From assembly GCA_910586705.1 (NCBI GenBank), contig CAJUJK010000005.1, positions 62,001-126,000 on the forward strand: DNA of 64,000 bases, written 5' to 3'. This stretch comes from an uncultured Lachnospiraceae bacterium (GTDB taxonomy: Bacteria; Bacillota; Clostridia; Lachnospirales; Lachnospiraceae). This document shows, one piece after another, positions 9,859 to 18,223 of this stretch (its first letter is position 1; each line of letters starts with the position of its first letter). Made by a program: the position numbers and the translations under genes. A model generated the notes under the pieces. The model was given only the letters and a program-made list of their open reading frames with translations, had not been told where the DNA came from and searched no databases.

Positions 9859-10741
9859 GCTTATCACCTACTTTCATCTGCAGGAATGCCAGGACAGCAA
9901 CCAGAACCAAAATTAAGAAGGACATTGCAGCCGCATAGCCGAAGTTCGGCACATACTTAAATGACATATCATATATGTAATGCGACATGGTGATCGACGT
10001 ATTCGCCGGACCGCCGCTTGTCAGGTTGACCGACTCATCGAAGAGCTGCAGCGTTCCGTTCGTGGACATGATCGCCGTCAGCAGGATCGTGGGCTTCAAA
10101 AGCGGAATCGTAATCTTGAAGAACGATTGTACTGCAGACGCGCCGTCGATCTTTGCCGCCTCATATACGGAATACTCTATGTTCTGCAGACCCGACAGGT
10201 AGAATACCATGTTATATCCCGTCCACCGCCAGAGCAGCGCGATGATGATAACGATACGTGCGCTCGTCGTGTTCGTCAGAAACGCATAAGGCTGATCCAA
10301 AATACCAAGCTTTACAAAAAGCAGATTAATCAGACCGTTATTTGCAAACAGGGAGCGGAAAATGATCGCATATGCCACCAGCGAAGTCGCGCAGGGCAGG
10401 AAAATCATCGTCCGGAAAAGCCCCTTGAATCTCAGATCCTTGTTATTCAGTATAGACGCCAGAATCAGCGCAAAAATCAACATCACCGGCACCTGAATAA
10501 TCAGGTAGAAAAATGTATTTTTAATGGATTGTACAAACACCGTATCCTGAAACATTCTAACGTAATTTGTGACACCGGTCCACTTCATATTCGCACCGAT
10601 ACCCGTCTTAAATGATAACATCAAGGCTCTGAACATCGGCACGAAACTCATAATAAAAATCAAAACAGCGCCGGGAGCGAGAAATACCCATCCCGTCAGA
10701 TTCTGTTTTTTGCTAAGCGTCATTTTTTTTGACTTGCTCAA
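9851..10741 (-). CDS. Carbohydrate ABC transporter permease, MalF type
   Basis: Second permease subunit, 296 residues, six predicted helices and an EAA loop (YEAAKIDGASAVQSFFKI, then PLLKPT). The start is a TTG with AAGGAGGGGG upstream; the in-frame ATG six codons later has no good site. It pairs with the MalG-type permease and the solute-binding lipoprotein. No ATPase gene is present in the operon, so the importer presumably borrows a shared MsmK-type ATPase, as many Firmicute CUT1 systems do (inference). Confidence 0.9.
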   Translation of the reverse strand: MSKSKKMTLSKKQNLTGWVFLAPGAVLIFIMSFVPMFRALMLSFKTGIGANMKWTGVTNYVRMFQDTVFVQSIKNTFFYLIIQVPVMLIFALILASILNNKDLRFKGLFRTMIFLPCATSLVAYAIIFRSLFANNGLINLLFVKLGILDQPYAFLTNTTSARIVIIIALLWRWTGYNMVFYLSGLQNIEYSVYEAAKIDGASAVQSFFKITIPLLKPTILLTAIMSTNGTLQLFDESVNLTSGGPANTSITMSHYIYDMSFKYVPNFGYAAAMSFLILVLVAVLAFLQMKVGDKRD

Positions 10742-10770
10742 AAAACCCCCTCCTTCTCTATCGTTGGAGT

Positions 10771-10805
10771 AAAAAAGGGGAACAGCTTACAGAAACCATT
10801 CCCCT
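10771..10805 (-). terminator. Intercistronic terminator between binding protein and permeases
   Basis: AGGGGAA pairs with TTCCCCT around a 16-base loop and runs into six T residues on the minus strand. Its position between the solute-binding gene and the permeases suggests partial termination, giving more binding protein than permease, a known pattern in ABC importer operons. Confidence 0.75.
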
Positions 10806-10860
10806 GTGCTACTTGTTGCTTATATTACTTTTTCTCCGCCGTGCCCGCACGGCTCATTGC

Positions 10861-12246
10861 TTACTGCATGTTGAAGTTAATCTGCTGCTCAGCGTTCTGG
10901 AGCTCGGTCTCAAGATCCGCACCGCTGATATAGTTCGTGATAGCTGCTGCAACCGCGTTACGTGCTTCGTAGTAGTATGCGCCTGTGATATTGGTCGGAA
11001 CCTTGGTTGCGAAATCAACGATCTTAGCGGAAACTGCATCGCCGCCGAAGAACTCGTTAGGCTCGCCGTATGCACTGGAATCACCTGCGGGTGCCCATGT
11101 TGCCAGAGCGCCGCTGGGAAGGATATTGTCATACAGCTCGTTGCTGCCTGCGAATGTGCTTGCAAGGAAGTCACATGCCAGATCCGGGTTTGCGCACTTC
11201 GTGGTTACTGCCCATGAAGAACCGCCGTTGTTGGAGTAGTTGGTTGCGTTTGCTGCGCCTGCAAGGCTGGGCATATTGGTGATCGCCCAGTTACCCTTCT
11301 GGTCTTCTGCGGTCTGGATGGAAGCCATGATCCAGCAGCCGTTGATGGTGCCTGCTACGTTGCCGCTTACGAAATCGCCTACATACTCATCCCAGCTGTT
11401 AACCTCGGTAAGCACGCCTGCATCCTTGAGAGACTTGTAAGTCTCCATAACGGTCTTTAAGGTATCATTGCCAACGATGTTCGCCGTGCCGTCCTCGTTG
11501 AAGAGGGAAGCGCCTGCGGACTGCATCATCATCATAATCAGGTCACACTCACCTGCCTGCATGGAGATGAGGGGCTTGCCTGTAGCTTCCAGAACTTTCT
11601 TGCCGTTTTCCATATACTGATCAAACGTAATATCTGTAAAATCATCAATGGTCAGACCTGCCTGCTCCAGAAGATCCGTGCGGTAGCAAGCTACAACTGC
11701 GCCGTTGTCAAAAGGTACGCCGTAGTTCTTGCCGTCGATTACGGAGTATGCTGTCTTACCTGCTGCGAACTGGGAATAATCAATTCCGCTGTTGGTCAGA
11801 TCCATGCATAAATCAGGGAACGCAAGCACGTTTTTCTGGAACGCGTTATCCTGCATCAGGAAGATATCGGGCAATGTGCTCAGATCGCCGGACGTAGCCG
11901 CTGTGGTAATCTTGGTCTGGATATCATCCCAAGGGGTCTCCACTACATTCAGCTTGAAGTTCGGATGATCTTTCTGGTAAACTTTCTCTGCCTCGTACAT
12001 AGCATTCAGGTTAAATGCCGGGTCCCAGCACCATACAGTCAGTGTCTCGTCGCCGCCTGCTGCATCTGCCGCTGCATCTGCCGCGGGAGCTTCCTCCGCT
12101 GCGCCGCTGTCTGCCGCGGGAGCTTCCTCCGCCGCGCCGCTGTCTGCTGCGGGAGCCGCAGGTGCCTCAGCGGAACCGCCGCCACATCCAACCAGTGAAA
12201 GAACCATGGTAGATGCCAGTAAAGCCGCTAAAATCTTTCTTTTCAT
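10861..12246 (-). CDS. Extracellular sugar-binding lipoprotein of the ABC importer
   Basis: Family 1 solute-binding protein of 461 residues that delivers a sugar to the downstream permeases at the outer face of the membrane. The start is the ATG at 12246 with GGGAGGAAAG upstream; an open frame extends 28 codons further but lacks signal features. The signal peptide ends in the lipobox LSLVGC, with Cys21 as lipid anchor. A flexible linker of about 50 residues follows, with repeated AEEAPAADSG units, and the binding domain begins near LTVWCWDP. The Ala/Glu/Asp-rich linker is typical of lipoproteins in this group. The specificity is probably a galactoside, judged from the beta-galactosidase in the operon (inference). 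Confidence 0.92.
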   Translation of the reverse strand: MKRKILAALLASTMVLSLVGCGGGSAEAPAAPAADSGAAEEAPAADSGAAEEAPAADAAADAAGGDETLTVWCWDPAFNLNAMYEAEKVYQKDHPNFKLNVVETPWDDIQTKITTAATSGDLSTLPDIFLMQDNAFQKNVLAFPDLCMDLTNSGIDYSQFAAGKTAYSVIDGKNYGVPFDNGAVVACYRTDLLEQAGLTIDDFTDITFDQYMENGKKVLEATGKPLISMQAGECDLIMMMMQSAGASLFNEDGTANIVGNDTLKTVMETYKSLKDAGVLTEVNSWDEYVGDFVSGNVAGTINGCWIMASIQTAEDQKGNWAITNMPSLAGAANATNYSNNGGSSWAVTTKCANPDLACDFLASTFAGSNELYDNILPSGALATWAPAGDSSAYGEPNEFFGGDAVSAKIVDFATKVPTNITGAYYYEARNAVAAAITNYISGADLETELQNAEQQINFNMQ

Positions 12247-12371
12247 TTTTCTTTCCTCCCATTCTTCTTTTTGTGCACATTGTGCACTAACTTTTTCTTT
12301 TCCCCTCAGTCTCCAAATGCGTTTCGTCAATTTGTATATCCATCGCGCACTTTTTGACTGAATGTATATGC

Positions 12372-12377
12372 ATTATA
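12372..12377 (-). promoter_or_regulatory. Candidate -10 box for the galactoside ABC operon
   Basis: TATAAT on the minus strand, 126 bases before the binding-protein ATG. No good -35 hexamer stands at 16-18 bases, as expected for a promoter that depends on an activator such as the AraC protein encoded next door. Confidence 0.45.
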
Positions 12378-12413
12378 ACTCTGTAAGTCTCTCATGTGTG
12401 ATCGTTAAAAAGC

Positions 12414-12443
12414 AAAAAAGATGCAAATTCGACCATTTGCATC
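12414..12443 (-). terminator. Terminator of the AraC-family regulator gene
   Basis: A perfect nine-base stem (GATGCAAAT with ATTTGCATC, six-base loop) followed by six T residues on the minus strand, about 70 bases after the regulator's stop codon. Confidence 0.88.
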
Positions 12444-12514
12444 CAGCTTAAACGTTTACGTTATTGAATCTATCTAAAATACCGAAAAACACAACCTTTT
12501 TATCCGTCTGGAAC

Positions 12515-13438
12515 TTACCATCCCTTATATGCGGAAATCTTATAATCGAGCAGTTTCGCCTCATAGTTTTCCGGGTGGATCTTCCACTGATAAGGCGTAA
12601 TATTGAGCACTTTCTTAAAATTCCTGTTAAAAGTGGACACCGACTGGAAGCCGCACCGCTCCGCCACCAGCTCCATGCTGTCCGTGTGTTTCTTCATATA
12701 TTCGCACGCCATCTGCACGCGCACCAGATTCAGGTAATCGGAGGGCGTCATATTCATAATCTTCTGGAACACCCTGCGGAAATGCGTTTCCGACATGTGG
12801 CTCTCCTGCGCCAGATCCCCGATCGTCAGCTCCTCCGCATAATGCGCGCCGATATAATGCAGCGCAAAAGAAATCTGGGACACACCGCGGCTCTGCTTCC
12901 TGACCCTGACCTGTTTTCCCTGATTCATGCGGGCAATATTCATAAGCAGAGACCACTGGAGCCCTTTCACGCTCTCCGTGTAAAAATCCTTCTTATAGCG
13001 CATTTCGTCCATAATATTTTTGATGAGCTTTGTTGTCTCTGGATACTGCGAAGCGTCTACCGCCCATGCACGGCTGTTGATAATCGCGCCCAGATCCTCC
13101 GCGTAGAGCGAATCTTCCCTGTAAACCTCTCTCAGAAACGCTTCCACATCAATAAACAGATACTCCCAGCTGCTCACAGAAAAGCTGTCGCTCGCCGTAT
13201 TGTGCGGAAAATTTTTCGGGATGATCGTGATCATATCCGGCTTATAAGGTATAGTCTGCTCATCCAGAACCATATCCCCGATCCCGTCATAGCAGAATCC
13301 GATCTCCATATAATTATGAAAATGCAGGGAATCCATGCCGTAAGGGCGGACCCACGCCTCACCGAGGAGCGCCATGCACGGCTCGTTCTGTGGAATCTCA
13401 TAGTATCGGAATTCAATTTCCTTCTTCTTTACCGCCAT
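12515..13438 (-). CDS. AraC-family transcriptional regulator
   Basis: Regulator of 307 residues. The N-terminal half has a cupin-like sensor fold (about residues 15-110, with FHNYMEIGFCYDG and KPDMITIIPKNFPH, probable sugar-contact and metal-like His positions). The C-terminal 100 residues hold two helix-turn-helix motifs: LTIGDLAQESHMSETHFRRV and the AraC signature ending in ERCGFQSVSTFNRNFKK. It lies directly upstream of the ABC/lacZ operon on the same strand, but a strong terminator separates them. The likely role is sugar-dependent activation of that operon (inference from position and from the activator-type promoter). Confidence 0.9.
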   Translation of the reverse strand: MAVKKKEIEFRYYEIPQNEPCMALLGEAWVRPYGMDSLHFHNYMEIGFCYDGIGDMVLDEQTIPYKPDMITIIPKNFPHNTASDSFSVSSWEYLFIDVEAFLREVYREDSLYAEDLGAIINSRAWAVDASQYPETTKLIKNIMDEMRYKKDFYTESVKGLQWSLLMNIARMNQGKQVRVRKQSRGVSQISFALHYIGAHYAEELTIGDLAQESHMSETHFRRVFQKIMNMTPSDYLNLVRVQMACEYMKKHTDSMELVAERCGFQSVSTFNRNFKKVLNITPYQWKIHPENYEAKLLDYKISAYKGW

Positions 13439-13576
13439 GCGTCCGCCCTTCCCAGCCCGGCTTTGTTTTTCTCAGTACCACAACCGAGATCTTCCTGTTA
13501 TTCTTTCACTCTGTCCAGTTCTGTCAGAGATTAAGTATAACAAAATAACCGTATGGTGTAAACCTAAAACAGGACG

Positions 13577-13600
13577 TCCCCGGCGGTGGAGCGCCGGGGA
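13577..13600 (-). terminator. Terminator of the ammonium transporter gene
   Basis: TCCCCGGCG pairs with CGCCGGGGA around a six-base loop. GTCCTGTTTT follows on the minus strand, about 50 bases after the amt stop. Confidence 0.75.
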
Positions 13601-13647
13601 ACATCCATTCAGATAGGTAGTGTATAGTAAGGGATATAGATATAGGC

Positions 13648-15405
13648 TTACTCCACGTCCTGCAGCGCGTCAAAATCTTCCTCGCCGGTGCGGACCTTGA
13701 CAACCTTATCCACGTTGTAGACAAAAATCTTGCCGTGCCCGGTAAAGAGCGCTTTCTTTGCCGCCTCCACTACCGTATCCACGGGGATCTTGCTGACTAC
13801 CACCTCGACCTTTACCTTCGGAAGCAGGGTCGCGTCCATCTCTACGCCGCGGTATTTCTCGCCCGCGCCCTTCTGGATGCCGCATCCCATCACCTGCGTG
13901 ACCGTCATACCCGTCACGCCCAGATCGTTCATGGCCTTACGCAGCTTATCGTATCTGGAAAGTTTCGCAATAATAGCCACCTTATACATGCCCGTAGCGG
14001 AAGCCACCGGCACCTGCGCCACCTTCACCGCCGCATCTTTCTGTACGGCGGAAGCCGCGTCGTAATCCTCCACGCCGAGACTGGTGTTTTCGTTCACATC
14101 CATAACCATCGCGCCGGAAACATCCATAATGCTGAATCCGGAGTACGCGGAAGCAAGACCGTGCTCCATCGCGTCCAGACCGACGATCTCCTCTTCCTGA
14201 GAAGCCCGCAACCCTACCGTCACTTTGATTACCTGAAATACAATGGTAATTGTCACCGCAGTCCATGCCGCCACCGAAACAAAACCGATTAACTGCAATC
14301 CAAGAAGCTTAAAGCCGCCGCCGTAAAACAGACCTACGAGCTCTGTACCCGAAGCATCCGCAATGGAGTAGCCGGGCGCGGAATCTGTCGCGAAAAGACC
14401 TACCGAAAGGGTTCCCCAGATGCCGTTCATCATATGTACCGCCACCGCGCCCACAGGGTCGTCAACGCGCAGTTTATAATCCAGAAACCAGACCGCAAAC
14501 ACCACCAGCAGCCCCGCTACCGCGCCGATCACAATCGCGCCGAAGGCATCCGTCACATCACAGGGCGCGGTGATCGCCACCAGACCTGCCAGAGACGCGT
14601 TCAGACACATGGAAACATCTGGCTTTCCGTACTTAATCCAGGTAAAGATCATACACACCACAGTCGCCACCGCGGGCGCAATCGTGGTCGTCACAAAGAT
14701 GGAAGCGAGCTGCTCCACACTGGTCGCCGCCGCGCCGTTGAAGCCGTACCAGCCAAGCCAGAGGATAAACACGCCAAGTGCGCCGAGCGGAATGCTGTGT
14801 CCGGGGAAGGCGTTTACCTTTGTGATCTTTCCGTTTTTATCCGTATTGAATTTGCCGATGCGGGGCCCCAGAATCTTCGCGCCGATCAGTGCGGAAATAC
14901 CGCCCACCATATGGATCGCGCAGGACCCTGCAAAATCGTGGAAACCAATCTGGGAAAGCCAGCCGCCGCCCCAGATCCAGTGCGCCTCGATCGGGTAAAT
15001 CAACGCCGAAATCACACCCGAATAAATACAGTAGCTTAAAAACTTTGTGCGCTCCGCCATCGCCCCGGAAACAATCGTCGCCGTGGTCGCGCAGAACACC
15101 AGATTAAATACGAAGTTCGACCAGTCAAAGCTCTCATATGCCGTAAAAATGTCAAACCCGGGCTTTCCGATCAGCCCGACCATGTCCTCGCCGAGCAGCA
15201 GGCTGAAACCGATCAGAATAAACACCACCGTACCGATGCAGAAATCCATCAGATTCTTCATAATGATGTTTCCCGCGTTCTTTGCTCTGGTAAATCCCGT
15301 CTCCACCATCGCAAACCCTGCCTGCATCCAGAACACCAGCGCCGCACCGATCAGAAACCAGACGCCGAAAATCTGTCCGTTCATTACCTCCATTAATTCT
15401 TCCAT
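13648..15405 (-). CDS. amt: Ammonium transporter fused to a PII signalling domain
   Basis: Fusion of 585 residues. Residues 1 to about 390 form an Amt channel of about eleven helices (NGQIFGVWFLIG, MAERTKFLSYCIYS, HMVGGISALIGAKILG). A linker of about 80 residues leads to a complete PII (GlnB/GlnK) domain at about residues 472-585 (YKVAIIAKLSRYDKLRKAM, T-loop GCGIQKGAGEKYRG). The T-loop Tyr that enteric PII proteins uridylylate is replaced by Met (RGVEM), so uridylylation control is not expected. The built-in PII domain presumably gates the channel in response to 2-oxoglutarate and adenine nucleotides (family knowledge). The start at 15405 has GAGGAGG upstream; an open frame further upstream is leader sequence. 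Confidence 0.94.
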   Translation of the reverse strand: MEELMEVMNGQIFGVWFLIGAALVFWMQAGFAMVETGFTRAKNAGNIIMKNLMDFCIGTVVFILIGFSLLLGEDMVGLIGKPGFDIFTAYESFDWSNFVFNLVFCATTATIVSGAMAERTKFLSYCIYSGVISALIYPIEAHWIWGGGWLSQIGFHDFAGSCAIHMVGGISALIGAKILGPRIGKFNTDKNGKITKVNAFPGHSIPLGALGVFILWLGWYGFNGAAATSVEQLASIFVTTTIAPAVATVVCMIFTWIKYGKPDVSMCLNASLAGLVAITAPCDVTDAFGAIVIGAVAGLLVVFAVWFLDYKLRVDDPVGAVAVHMMNGIWGTLSVGLFATDSAPGYSIADASGTELVGLFYGGGFKLLGLQLIGFVSVAAWTAVTITIVFQVIKVTVGLRASQEEEIVGLDAMEHGLASAYSGFSIMDVSGAMVMDVNENTSLGVEDYDAASAVQKDAAVKVAQVPVASATGMYKVAIIAKLSRYDKLRKAMNDLGVTGMTVTQVMGCGIQKGAGEKYRGVEMDATLLPKVKVEVVVSKIPVDTVVEAAKKALFTGHGKIFVYNVDKVVKVRTGEEDFDALQDVE

Positions 15406-15440
15406 AACTTTTTCCTCCTCGTCAAAACATTGGCGTATAC

Positions 15441-15478
15441 GCGAAAAGAAGGCGCCTTGAGTTTCCTCAAAGCGCCTT
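15441..15478 (-). terminator. Attenuator-like hairpin in the amt leader
   Basis: A 13-base stem (AAGGCGCTTTGAG with CTCAAGGCGCCTT, one G-U pair) is closed by a GAAA tetraloop and followed by CTTTTCG on the minus strand. It begins about 15 bases after the predicted transcription start and lies about 40 bases before the amt ATG, so it could end transcription before the gene. Confidence 0.7.
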
Positions 15479-15493
15479 TGCTTTACGTCTTGC

Positions 15494-15522
15494 ATTGTAG
15501 CACCGTCATTTTGGCGTGTCAA
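15494..15522 (-). promoter_or_regulatory. Strong vegetative promoter of amt
   Basis: On the minus strand TTGACA (15522-15517) and TACAAT (15499-15494) are separated by exactly 17 bases, close to the sigma-A consensus. It drives a leader of about 80 bases that contains the attenuator-like hairpin. Confidence 0.88.
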
Positions 15523-15566
15523 GCGTTTCCTGTATATATGTATTATTGTATACAATTAAATACAAT

Positions 15567-16502
15567 CTATGCTTTTCTCCGTTTTCCTAAATTTACCTGC
15601 GCAAAAATCACCGCCGCAAACACAAGCACGCACCCCAGAATCTCCCGCCCGGTCATGGTCTCATGCAAAAGCAGCATCCCCGCCAGCACAGAGAAAACCG
15701 ACTCCAGACTCATTAACAGGGAGGCGATGGCGGGATTGATCCCGTTCTGCCCCACGATCTGCAGCGTGTAGCCCACACCGCAGGACATCACACCGGCATA
15801 CAAAATCGGAATCCACACGTCCATACCGCCAAGAGACTGCAGCCATGCCGCAGGTCCCATCTGCCGCATCTCCACACTGATCATCGGAAACATCCCCCAG
15901 GCCCCGCACACAAAAAACTGGATGCACGCCATGCGCACCCCGTCCACCAGCGGCGAAAAATGATCTACCACCATAATATGTACAGAAAAGAGGACGGCGC
16001 ACAGAAGCACCAGCACATCACTGAACTGGAATGAAAAATTGTCAGTCAGGCAGAGAAAATAGAGCCCCACAACCGCCACCAGAATGCTGGCCCAGACATT
16101 CCAGCCGCACTTCTTTTTGAAAAAAATCCCCAGCACCGGCACCAGAAGAATATAGCACGCCGTCAGAAATCCTGCCTTGCCCGCCGTGGTACCGTAATAC
16201 ATACCCATCTGCTGAAAGGTGCTCGCCGCAAACAGCACCAGCCCGCAGAGCGCCCCGCCAAGCGACAGCCTGCGCCGCTCTTTTGCCGACTGCGGTTTCC
16301 TGCCCACCGTGTATCTGTCCAGAAAAGGAATCACCGGCAGCAACACCAGACCGCCCAGAAAGGAGCGGATGCAGTTAAAAGTATAAGGCCCCGCCGACGC
16401 CCCGCCCTGCCTCTGCGCCACAAAAGCCACGCCCCAGACAAGGGCGGTGAGGAGCAGAAGCATGGAATTGCGCACTTTTAAATTTATCGTTGGTTTCTTC
16501 AT
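15567..16502 (-). CDS. DMT-superfamily transporter with two EamA domains
   Basis: Membrane exporter-type protein of 311 residues with ten predicted helices in two EamA repeats (first TALVWGVAFVAQRQGG, second from about residue 165 with VLLCAVLFSVHIMVVDHFSP and SLESVFSVLAGMLLLHE). Family members move amino acids, nucleosides or other metabolites, and the substrate cannot be told here. The ATG at 16502 is chosen because GGAGA stands seven bases before it; the frame is open 23 codons further upstream. Its stop lies 45 bases upstream of the amt promoter -35 box, so the two genes are close but separately promoted. Confidence 0.88.
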   Translation of the reverse strand: MKKPTINLKVRNSMLLLLTALVWGVAFVAQRQGGASAGPYTFNCIRSFLGGLVLLPVIPFLDRYTVGRKPQSAKERRRLSLGGALCGLVLFAASTFQQMGMYYGTTAGKAGFLTACYILLVPVLGIFFKKKCGWNVWASILVAVVGLYFLCLTDNFSFQFSDVLVLLCAVLFSVHIMVVDHFSPLVDGVRMACIQFFVCGAWGMFPMISVEMRQMGPAAWLQSLGGMDVWIPILYAGVMSCGVGYTLQIVGQNGINPAIASLLMSLESVFSVLAGMLLLHETMTGREILGCVLVFAAVIFAQVNLGKRRKA

Positions 16503-16637
16503 AACATTCTCCATTTCCGCATCATTCCAACCCGCGGGCTTTATCGGTATGCTTATATGCTTCGCGGGCATCCAGAACAGTTTACCCCTTCCGAAATGCT
16601 CCCGTCAATACAGACTTTGCAGAAACCGTTTCCCGGA

Positions 16638-17363
16638 TCATAACTCTCTCACCAGCAGCACATGCCTTTCCCCGTCCGGCGCTGTCTCCCCCGCCGGCAC
16701 GAATCCCAGTTTTTCACACAGCCGCAAAGACCTCTCATTTCCCGGCCGCACAAGAGCCTGCACCCGCTCCATCATAAGCTCATCCCGCGCGTAGGCAAGA
16801 ATCGCACCGCACACCTCATATGCGTATCCCCGCCTCTGCCACGGCACGCCGAACACAAAGCCCAGTTCCGGCAGATCATACCCTTCCCGCCATGTAATAC
16901 CCGCCCTGCCGATCACCTCGCCGCTCTTTTTTTCCAATACCGTCCACATGCCATAGCCGTAAAAAGTGTATACTTTCTCTATATAATCTTTTATGTAGGC
17001 AACCTCCTCGTCCCTGTCCGCAAAAAGGTTCTCCATGTATTCGGTGATCGACGGTTCCGCATAAATCCGATAAAAACTGTCCACATCCTCCACCGTGGTC
17101 TCCCGGACGGTGCAGCGCCCTGTGGTCAGAATATTCCAAGGCAGTCCGGCAAGGCGACGGTACGCCAGATCAAAGGACTCCTCATCCATTTCCTCTAACT
17201 TTTCCACCGCATAAAGCGCGCCGGGGAACGATTCTCCCCGGTTATTTTCGTGCAGATAAGGCAGCACATAACAGCCTTGCCTTTGCAGCGCCTCGTAAAC
17301 CTGCGCCTGATCCGTGATATATAGCGGCTGGTCCCATGACGGATCCTCTATTTTTTTCCACAT
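16638..17363 (-). CDS. GNAT-family N-acetyltransferase
   Basis: Protein of 241 residues. The C-terminal 150 residues are a RimJ/RimL-like acetyltransferase: TGRCTVRETTVEDVDSFYRI, ELGFVFGVPWQRRGYAYEVC with the acetyl-CoA pyrophosphate loop (RRGYAYE), and GNERSLRLCEKLGFVPAG. About 90 N-terminal residues precede it and are not part of the core fold; they may be a family-specific domain. The acceptor is unknown. AAGGA lies before the ATG. Confidence 0.85.
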   Translation of the reverse strand: MWKKIEDPSWDQPLYITDQAQVYEALQRQGCYVLPYLHENNRGESFPGALYAVEKLEEMDEESFDLAYRRLAGLPWNILTTGRCTVRETTVEDVDSFYRIYAEPSITEYMENLFADRDEEVAYIKDYIEKVYTFYGYGMWTVLEKKSGEVIGRAGITWREGYDLPELGFVFGVPWQRRGYAYEVCGAILAYARDELMMERVQALVRPGNERSLRLCEKLGFVPAGETAPDGERHVLLVREL

Positions 17364-17414
17364 AAAACTGTCCTTCCCCGTCTCATTCTGCTTCTCTGCC
17401 AGTTACGTCTCATT

Positions 17415-17443
17415 TTGACTTGCCCAAATTTCTGTGGTATTTT
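17415..17443 (+). promoter_or_regulatory. Candidate promoter of the cyclophilin gene
   Basis: TTGACT and TATTTT with a 17-base spacer, about 60 bases before the ATG. A TATAGT a few bases downstream is an alternative -10 box. Confidence 0.5.
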
Positions 17444-17504
17444 GTATAGTAGAATTTAAGTTTACTATTAATTCAGCAATCAGAAAAGAGGAAAGGAATT
17501 TTAT

Positions 17505-18026
17505 ATGGCACAAAATCCAATCGTAACTTTTACCATGGCAAACGGCGACGTCATCAAGGCGGAATTGTACCCCGAAATCGCACCCGTCTCCGTCAACAAC
17601 TTTATCAGCCTGATTCAAAAGAATTTTTATGACGGGCTGATCTTTCACCGGGTTATCAACGGCTTTATGATTCAAGGGGGCGACCCTGAGGGAACCGGCA
17701 TGGGCGGTCCCGGCTATTCCATAAAGGGGGAGTTCCGGCAGAACGGCTTTGCAAATGACTTAAAGCACACGGAGGGCGTTCTCTCCATGGCAAGAAGTAT
17801 GCAGCCCGATTCCGCAGGCAGCCAGTTTTTCATTATGCACAAGGCCAGCCCCCATCTGGACGGCGCTTACGCGGCGTTTGGGAAAGTGATTGAAGGACTG
17901 GAAAATGTAAACAAAATTGCCGAGACGGCGACCGATTACGAGGACAGACCGCTGGAGGACCAAATCATGCAGACGGTTACTGTTGAGACATTCGGCGTGG
18001 AATATCCAGAGCCGGAAAAACTGTAA
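17505..18026 (+). CDS. Cyclophilin-type peptidyl-prolyl cis-trans isomerase
   Basis: Single-domain cyclophilin of 173 residues that speeds proline isomerisation during protein folding. Core motifs are intact: FYDGLIFHRVINGFMIQGGD with the catalytic Arg, and DSAGSQFFIMH with the Gln/Phe substrate pocket. The Trp that binds cyclosporin in eukaryotic forms is not apparent (HLDGAYAAFGKV), as usual in bacteria. There is no signal peptide, so it acts in the cytoplasm. AGAGGAAAGG precedes the ATG. It is a single-gene unit with its own promoter and a downstream hairpin. Confidence 0.95.
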   Translation: MAQNPIVTFTMANGDVIKAELYPEIAPVSVNNFISLIQKNFYDGLIFHRVINGFMIQGGDPEGTGMGGPGYSIKGEFRQNGFANDLKHTEGVLSMARSMQPDSAGSQFFIMHKASPHLDGAYAAFGKVIEGLENVNKIAETATDYEDRPLEDQIMQTVTVETFGVEYPEPEKL

Positions 18027-18102
18027 AAATTGTCAATAATGATTTTGAAACTTCCCGTTACCTCCGGCAGCAAGCGCCGGTATAATGAAAGCACGGATCA
18101 GA

Positions 18103-18135
18103 AGGGCAGGCGATAAATTACTTTATCCCTGCCCT
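18103..18135 (+). terminator. Hairpin downstream of the cyclophilin gene
   Basis: AGGGCAGG and GATAAA pair with TTTATC and CCTGCCCT, a 14-base stem with one bulged C and a four-base loop. The T-run that follows is weak. It lies between convergent genes and may serve both. Confidence 0.55.
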
Positions 18136-18223
18136 GTCGTCTCTCATTCTGTTAAATTCTTATTGGTGTCCTTCCCGTTCCTCCTATAAGCTTTCTGACC
18201 CTGCTTACATGCGCAGAAAGCCG

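Noticed and set aside
12247..12330. Upstream extension of the sugar-binding protein
   Set aside because: It would place 28 charged residues before a perfect lipoprotein signal peptide. The internal ATG has a strong ribosome site.
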